Shown here: one piece after another, positions 42,001 through 51,000 of the stretch
Layout: each line of letters begins with the position of its first letter
Numbering within the stretch: position 1 is the first letter of the stretch
Assembly: GCA_013397935.1 (NCBI GenBank)
Contig: VZRN01004254.1
Span: 124,001 to 188,000, forward strand
Reading direction: 5' to 3'
Length of the DNA: 64,000 nt
Origin: Dasyornis broadbenti
Taxonomy: Eukaryota > Chordata > Aves > Passeriformes > Dasyornithidae
Position numbers and translations under genes: made by a program
Notes under the pieces: generated by a model
Seen by the model: only the letters and a program-made list of their open reading frames with translations
The model's database searches: none
Told to the model about the DNA's origin: nothing

Positions 42001-45000
42001 TATATGAACTTTTGGAGCATACACTTCATCAAGAACTTGTTCCAAAGACTTTTCAGTTCCTTTGTCCTGACACCTGACACCAGTACAAGCCTTTTCAGGT
42101 CCTACTGACAGCAGACAAGAGTCTTCCTCTTTGGGTATTTATGAGACAGCCCTTCCTACACTTCATACAGCAAACAAATGAGAAACACTTCCTTTTCACT
42201 GTTTTTGATATACATCCATCCTTTATTAATGCAGATTTAAGAAACTTAAAAGGTTCCTCATGTAGAGCCCGTGTACAAAGGCCAAACTGGACAAAGGAAA
42301 TTATGTTTACTGATAGCATATTGGACATCCCACAGTAAGATAGCTTTAACCACTTGCAAAGAGGAGAAAGTTGTCTTGTTCAAAGGTATGTTGCATATGC
42401 ACAAAAGGTTTTCATCCAGAAAATAACTACAAATAATCAGTAAATTAAAATCCTATCTTGCTTTTCCCAGCAATGCACTCTTTAAGGACTGTGTCCATGT
42501 TGGAAGCTAATGCACATTAAGACTATTGAAATTTTTTCTTCTCTCTGCCCTTTCAGTGGGGATGTTCTGTTCTAAAATACCAAACCTTTGCATGTCAGGC
42601 ACAGCAACTGCCAGGAATAACTCCAGTAAGCTCAAACTATTCAAGACCTTGCCTCTAGCTTGTTTTGTAAAAGCAGCAGGAAATGCAGAACTTCAATTAT
42701 GCTTTGAAGGTTACGATCTTAAGCAATAACCACTAAAAGTAAAACAGCAGATTAGACATGATCTACAAAATCATTATCACTAAGAATCATACTGGATACT
42801 CAAACACAAAACTCTTGAAACTTCAAAAATTCTTCAGACCTTTAAATTTGAAGTAATTATTCATGGCTCTCTACACCAATGAGAATTTTTCAATGTTAAA
42901 GAAATAACAGTGACTAAAACAAAAGCTGTCTGTCAAATTCCCAATTACTGCAAAAGAAATTCGGTGTTTGGCCAATACAGTAAAACGCTGCCATGCAGAC
43001 ATCCAGGCTTGTTTGCCCAGTTTAGCAAACAGCAAATCCACATTAGTATAGTACTGGGTGAGTTTACTAGGCCTGATGAGAAGGAGGATATGTTAGCCTG
43101 AATAGCACATCATACCAATATTAATTCAGACTGAAGTCTCTAAAAAATAATTCTCATTTCCTTTTCAAGGCAGCACCATGCTATACAAGCACAATGTTCT
43201 TCTCAGTTCTACCCTTTGCAGTGGTAACTTTTTGGGAGCTACTGCCCACAAGCCTTCTGTACTGATGTGCAATTTGCTGGTGTTGGTCAGATTATCCTTT
43301 AACTCTACTGAAGGTTTGTTTGTTTGTACTGGTCTAATAAGAGTGATAACTCAGTACATCTGAAAATCTCATTTGCAGAGGCTAAATACAGCGTTATTGA
43401 CATGAAGCAAAGAATTACTCCTCTTAGCACTGGCAAGTTTCTCTCATTAAGCATTTAAATTCTGAAGAAAAATGCCTAATTATACAGATTTGTATTTAAA
43501 ACATCTTGAATCTATTTCCACACCAGAAGAGGAACTCAACACCATTTGGACACACTTTTATACTGAGGCTGAAAAACATGATTCACTCTAAAGCACTACA
43601 AAGGAAGTAAGATATCTGATTAATCCTTACAGACGACATGCTTGAAAAACATTGCAAACTAATGAACAGGAAATGCTCAACTTTGGAGTTAAGTTACAGT
43701 AAACAACTTCTATATGAAGAATTTAAATCTTCTTTGAGTAGCTGATGGATACTATTTACAATATACATAACTGGCAGAAAGTTTTCTCTACACTTGCAAG
43801 AATTAGTCCTCAAAGTTCTCCATTTCTGGAGTCAGTCAGGTTTCAGATCAATGGATCAAACAGCCTAATATCCAATCCTTTACAAGTAGAATCAGCTTTT
43901 GTATAGAAAGAGCTTCCCTACATTTCCTGAAGCAAAGTTTCTTCTTATCTCTTCAGATATCTAACATGAATATTCATGTATTTAAGAAGGTACTTAATTC
44001 TTTACCAAAATAACTCCTGGACATTCCCATATGGTAGTGCTGCACTCCATTTCCTCCCTTAAAAACACCTCACTAAAACAAACTTGATCAGGCTTAGTGA
44101 CAAGGTGTTTCACAAGCTTTCCTCTCTTGTTAGTACCACACCACACACATTGGCCTGTGCTATTCACAAAATGCCCTTCTAAAAACCAATTCTTAGACTT
44201 TCTTACATGCAAGATACTTCAGCTCCACATTAAGAGTTGATGCATAGACGCAAGTTGTGAGAAGGCATGACCTGCTCCTGTTTGCTCAAGATCACAAACA
44301 TTCCCCCCCGCCCCCATCAGAATTCTTCACAGAAACTTCTTGCCATTTTGCAGATGTGAAGAAATTTCAATTAACTGAACACATTATATATAAGGCAGGA
44401 GTTTCATATGACTCATCATTTCATCAGGCTGGTCACACAGGAAATGGGGGTTCCTGTTTGTGGTGGAAGCACTTACAAAGTTTAGTACAGAGACTGTCTA
44501 GAAGCAGAAAGCAATACAGTACCCTGAGGTGCAGATTGGACAACAATCTAAAGGTTTAAGGAGAAAGAAACACCTTGCTCCCATTCAAAAGCTGTATCTT
44601 ATTACAAGTATGTGGGCAAACAAGTAGAGAAAATGAGAATTACCATCAGTCTCTGAGATGATACACTATATTCTTCTCACCCATACATTCAAAAAATATA
44701 TTTACATATATTACACACAAAAGGAAAATATAGCAAATTAAAGTCATCAACAATCTAACGTGCCTCTATCTAATTACAAAAGCTCTCAGTTATTAGAGAT
44801 CTGTTCTGAGTAAGGGATAGGTATAATTACTGTTATTTAAATGAGTAATAAAAAGTCTTCTATTAGAAGTTAGCACTAGAAAGGTCTGAAGGCACACAGA
44901 GCTTGTTTTGTGATTTATGTCCATCCTGAGTTCACCTGTGCTTTGTGAAAGTCTCACAACCCCTCACTTGTGCAATATAAGATTTCTTGGCCTCTGCCCC

Positions 45001-48000
45001 AGCACCTGAAGCTGGATTCCAGGCAGAGGCTGCCAGGCAGCAGCTGCTGCCCTGAGTTTCTCAGCAGTGTATTTTACTGCAGAAATTCTCTTTATTAGCG
45101 TTTGTTTATACAGGAATGTTTTATTTCCTCTCTTACCTCCTGCAGTTATTTCAAAGGATTGTTCTCACTGTCATTTCATTATATGCCTACTGTTGGTAAC
45201 ATTAGGTAAGTAATCATTTAAAAAATATATATAAGCTCACATTTTATATAACTTGTATGTTTTTATATACAGGTACACACATGTATATATCTTTCAATAT
45301 ACAGCTCTTATTTGCAGGAAAATTCAGGGGCAATTACTGATTAAAAATCCAAAGGATGAAACTGAATTAAAACAACTAGCACCAAGCTCTAAGTTATAAC
45401 ATATCCTATGTTTTCATCATATTAAAAAGTCTTTCAAATTCACAAATATCTGTAATTTTATCCTCCAAATCTGCTACACTCTAAACTGAATATAAAAACA
45501 TCTTACAAATAATGTTCAACCAAGCAGAAAACTTTCTAGTGGAAAAAGAAAGGGCTTCAAGGTTGAAAAGAACTTTACATAGATAAATAATATGGGAAAT
45601 TAGTTTTAAAACCATTTTTCCTCTAGATTTGATTGCTAAAATGTGAAGATATAAACATTAAGAATCACATCAATTATAACAAGCACATTACAAAGATGAG
45701 AAACTAAATTTGTCCTTATTCTAACTATCCCTGAGGAAAAAAAAAAGGTGTTCTCAATATGGCAGAAAAATGCAAATATTTCTATGCACTTTATTAATAC
45801 CCTAAAAGTCACCATTTTTCACTAAATACTTCTTTGTTATGATTAGAGACTCAAGACATTACAACATTTTTGGAAAGAAGGCCTTAAATTCAAGTTTTAT
45901 TTTAATAGGTGTAAACTGTGCACTCCTCCAAAATACTACTGCAGCTACACTTTCACAATGTCAGTCTAGATAGTTCAAGTTACAGTAACTACACTGTCTC
46001 TTTATTAAAAGCTCCCCTGTATTTGGAAATTAGAAAATATCTAATTAAAAAACAGTGACTGATACTTTTAGAAAAGAAAAATGTATGACAGATTGAAACT
46101 CTTCAGCAATGGCAACAACTAAGAAATGAAAAGTCCATAACCTGACCTATTAAAACAGGAACTAAAAAAATAAATAAATTGTGCTCTTCAGAATATTTTA
46201 CAATTTTCTGGGCATCTTTTTTAATTCCTCCCTCACATTCAAATGAGCAAACCAGACATTATGTCTGTCCTGCCAGGGAATACAGTACGATGCGCTCCAT
46301 AGTAACAAATACTTTAGTGCAAATTTTTGTTGCCAACTCTAGTTGCCAATGAAAAAGTCCTTCATGTAAATAGTCTGATTAGCCTGCAGGAACCTGACAA
46401 AATAGTTAGCAACAGTGGGTGTGAGGCATGTCTGGGACAAACAGACTGGGACAAATAGCAAACCCATAATCTCACCTCGTCAGAAACACAGCTTTTCGCT
46501 TCTCCTGCATAGCCTCTCCTACATTACACTAGTTTTTAACCACTATTTACTCTTAACAGCGCAGGTACAAAAACCAGAGGGTAGCTTTGCTGTGATTGCC
46601 AGAAGCTTTATCTAGTACCAAGAAGTGTTACAGATGAACTGGCCTAGAAAATTATTTCCCTGCAAACATACTCTGAGTGGACCAAATCACAAACCACTAA
46701 GAATAACCTCTTTTTCTGATCAATAGTCACAGTATTCCTGAAGCAGAAAGGAGTACCATTTGGACATGCCTGTCTTCCCATGGCTTTTATCTGCCCAAAT
46801 CATCATGCAAATCTCTGCAAAACTGTCAAAGTCTTCTCCCCTGTTCTCAAAACTATTTCCACTTCCTGTTAAAAACAGCCTCCCTGAGTCTTGCTGTCAC
46901 CAAAAGCACTGAAACATGATACTGCACCTCGACCATCATTTGAAAAGCATCACATATTAACCTGCTATGAGAACTACTTCCAGTTGTCCCAACCAGCAAA
47001 TCCTTACACTAACAGTGACTCTAAGTTACAAATGCACAGAAAACAAAAAGCATAGCTCAAACATTTTATGCATACCAATTAATGCAGAAAAGTTTCTAGA
47101 AGCATAGATAAGTCAAACTAAAGTGAATTTATCTTTGTAGTATGGAAGTATACTTTTTATAAAAAACAAACTATCAAGAAAATCCACATTAGTAACTGGT
47201 AAAATAATTGGCTACAGAAAGATCGTGACTAGAAAGGTAAGAAAATATCTAACAATTATTTTAATCTCATTACAAATTATGGCTTCTTGTTCATTTGTTT
47301 TCAAGCAAGTTCATGATATTTACCTATGTAAGATTCTTCACACTGAGAAATATTTCAATGTAATTACTGAAATAGAGAGCAATTACAATTTCCCACAGAA
47401 CAACATATACAAAAATTCTTTTAATGTATCAAATAGGCACAGGATTCATTTGTATGATCAGAACATCAAACTTTACTAAATCTTGCAGAATGTTCCAAAC
47501 CTCAGGCCAAGTAATTTAGGCTTTCCTGTTCTACACTGCACCCTCAAGTATGCAGAAAAACACTTGTTACTCCAGCAATTTAAACAACAAAGTAAAGTAT
47601 AAAGATGAAGGAAGCCAGGTGACCATACATTCATAACTTACTTTTTCTATTTAACCTCTTTTATGACTTTGTTGGCCAGTACCATAATCACAAAGAATCT
47701 TTCTTGGTTTTTAAACTGTACTTAAATTTTCATTATTCATTCTTAAATTACTAATATATTTGAGACCCTCAATAATCTAGTTCTACTGGTACCTAGACCC
47801 GATGCTGTATAAGGAATCCTAGACTTGTCACTAGACTAACAAGTCAATTTTCTTCTTTTTTCAGTATATACAGCCACCTGCAGAGTATGATAAACTAATG
47901 TTGTGTCTTATCCTAGAACAACATCCGGCAGCATTCTCCTACTGTGCAAAAAACATGAAGAAGAAGTTATGCAAACCCACGTTTGGCAGGACAGGAAATG

Positions 48001-51000
48001 GAGCCCACATCTCTACTGGAACAGTCATCAATGGAGCCACCCTACCACTCAAAATACCAGTCAGACACAAACAGCCCTCCTGTCTGTACCTAGTGCTTTG
48101 GAGCTACAGGATCATACCCCATGTCAGTCCCACTTAGAAAACTTGGGATTCATGGGCAACACTTCATTGCTATCTAATACAAGTGTGGGTTAGGGAGGGC
48201 AGACAAAAGATCATTTGGTTCTATGGTTTTGTTTTGTTTTAACTTTCTTCCCAAAATAGTAGCACAGGTGAATTTTTATTTTACTTTGTGGTTACTTACT
48301 ATAGAAAGAAGGCATTAAATTAAGAGCTGTGCTGGATGGCCAATAATTCAGAAGATAAATCATACACAGAACTCTGATTGCTACAGGGTACCAATAGATG
48401 TAATGGTACAGTATGAGGAATTTCACTTTCCATTATTACATTTGATGTTGGAAAAAAACCACCAACTCACATATAAAGCAGCTTTAGAACATTTCATAGT
48501 TTAAATCTATTTTAATCTCACAAAGCAGAAAATACAGTAAGATCCAGGTGTTTCATGTTTAAGTGCCTTGTCACATATGTCAATATTACTATTTTATAAA
48601 GGAACAGTGAGAACTTTTGAACATTGTGAGGGATCTGTGTGATTTTGGGAATCCTCCAAAGAAAGAGCTTGTTTGGCTTTAGCATGAGAAGAGCAAGGGG
48701 CACACTGACACCAGTTCTAGAGAGGATCAGATGTTTGTACCCTCAGCTAAGATCAAGTGCAATGGGGTTATAAAAAATGCATATTGAGTTACCTGAAGTA
48801 TCAATTTTCATGGCAAGAAATACTACCCTAATAGGTCTAGGAGGAGGAAAAATTGTTCTGATTTTGAACAATCACTTCAGTAGTCAGATTCGCAAGCTTT
48901 AAATCATTTTTGTCAGTGAGCTGGTGTTCCCTTGAGAGAGTTACATTCTTAACTAATAGCTGAGGTGAAATACTCCATTTTCATGAGCTTTTAAACTGAA
49001 CATAGATCATATGAGTTTTATTACAAACAGAAATGGCAGAGTTTACAACAGTAACAGGTCTCCAAATCTTAAAAAAAAAAAGCCCAAACCAATACTCATT
49101 TACAAAATGCAATGCTCAAATCATTCAGATAGCTAAAACTAATTGCTGAAAAAAAGTGGTATTCAAACCAGCCAAACTAATCTAATCAGCAAGAGCAGGA
49201 AATGTTGAGGATCCCCATTAACTAATAGATATTAAATGTGTCCATTATCATGCAAGATTTTCCTTTCTGTCAAGTCTTAAAAGCTCAGGATGGTACCAAG
49301 AAATAATAACAATTTTTTAAACAAACACAGAGCACAGCAAAAGCCATGCTTATAACAGAACCTCTATACTGTTTGACATATGTGATACATGTGATTTAAG
49401 CCTGATTCATGAAACAAGTAGCTACAGTTACTCAAGCTTTCTTGAGGAAAGGGAAGCAAGGCGCAACCCCTTCCCCTCTGTTTTTTTCCCATTAACTGGA
49501 GCCTCAGGAAAGTTCACTTTCCAAACAATTTATCTGAACAACGCTCCTATAAATCAGTTTTGTCTATAAAGAGCAGCACATTTGCAGTTTGCAGAGAGGG
49601 TAAGTCTTTTTAAACCCCAGTTTAAGCACCTAGGGATACACTCAATTTGCTCTTTCTTCACGAAAGATTACAACAGCAGACGGAATACAATACATACTTT
49701 CTAAATCTAATCTGAGCCTGTAACTCAAGAGGCTGGTGTGGCATAAACAGAGAAAAATCTTCTTCCTGAAAAAAGCCTAGTTGCTATTTGTACATCATCT
49801 TACAGTCACACAGCAACTCATGTTCTGAAAGACCACCTATTTCAGAATGTCTCTAAATATTACACTACGGCAAAAGACATCATTTGTTTTAGGAATAATG
49901 CTCTAATACAGCCTAAACTCAAAGCAATATTGAGATATTACTATAATATCAGTTCCCACAGCCTAGCTTTGGAAAGGCAAATATACAGATTCAGTTCACT
50001 TAGCTTTATATAAACTATTAAACCAATTGTGATTAATGTCAGAGATGACATCACAAAAGTAAGAAGGCAAATGAAGCTGGATGAAACAGAAGGAAAAAAT
50101 ACCCATATTTCATCACAAAAAACCTTCCTAGATGAACGTCACTGTCATAACAAAGATGTAGAACAGCTCTATCTTCAGTTCACTTTTGGGCAAAATTAAT
50201 TCATGGAACACTGCTGGGTCTCCAGTTAGAGAGTCCAGCCCATGCACAGGGGAAGGGAGGATGGAAGGAATCTCAACTATTAGGAATACAAACTGCAAAA
50301 TAATTAGTTGCTCTTGAGAGGGGGAAATAACTCTGCAGACGCATTGGAGGAAATGACTCTGGAATTCAAGTAACTGTACTGAAACACTTGGATAGTGAAA
50401 TGGAAAAAAATCCAGTGTATACACTGGTCTAATACAATCCACAATTGTCAAAACACTTTATCCCAATCCTTCTCTTTTTTAGGAATATAAACAACTACTT
50501 AATTTCCTTCACTCTTCCGCTCCTTCTGTCCACACCCATTTGTAACACATAACTCAGGGAGCAACCCTGGATCTAGACTTATGTAGAGATGTATCACCCC
50601 CAGCCAAGGATATCTTCAACAAAAAAACCCAAGGAAACAAAGAAAATGCACACAGACAGACACACAGAAAAATGCACTAGGCAGTCTACTTCATTTCTAC
50701 CAGACAATGGGAGAATTTTCATGCTCATTTAGTCCCAACAAACAGCATTTAAGGGATAAATGTAAATCTAATATCAAATACAGTAGTAGGACTAGGATTG
50801 TCATGATAGGAAACAGTGGTTATGTGTGATAAGCATCTCCCTATGCTGAAGAAGATGGTTGGGAAAAAATGGCATATTTGTCCTGCATGGACTCTAACCA
50901 CACCTTGGGTGTTACCATACTAAGATGTGCACATGTTGTATTAAAGGGAGATGTATCCACAGAAAGGAATAAAAATAAAATAAAAAATTTTTAAAAAAAC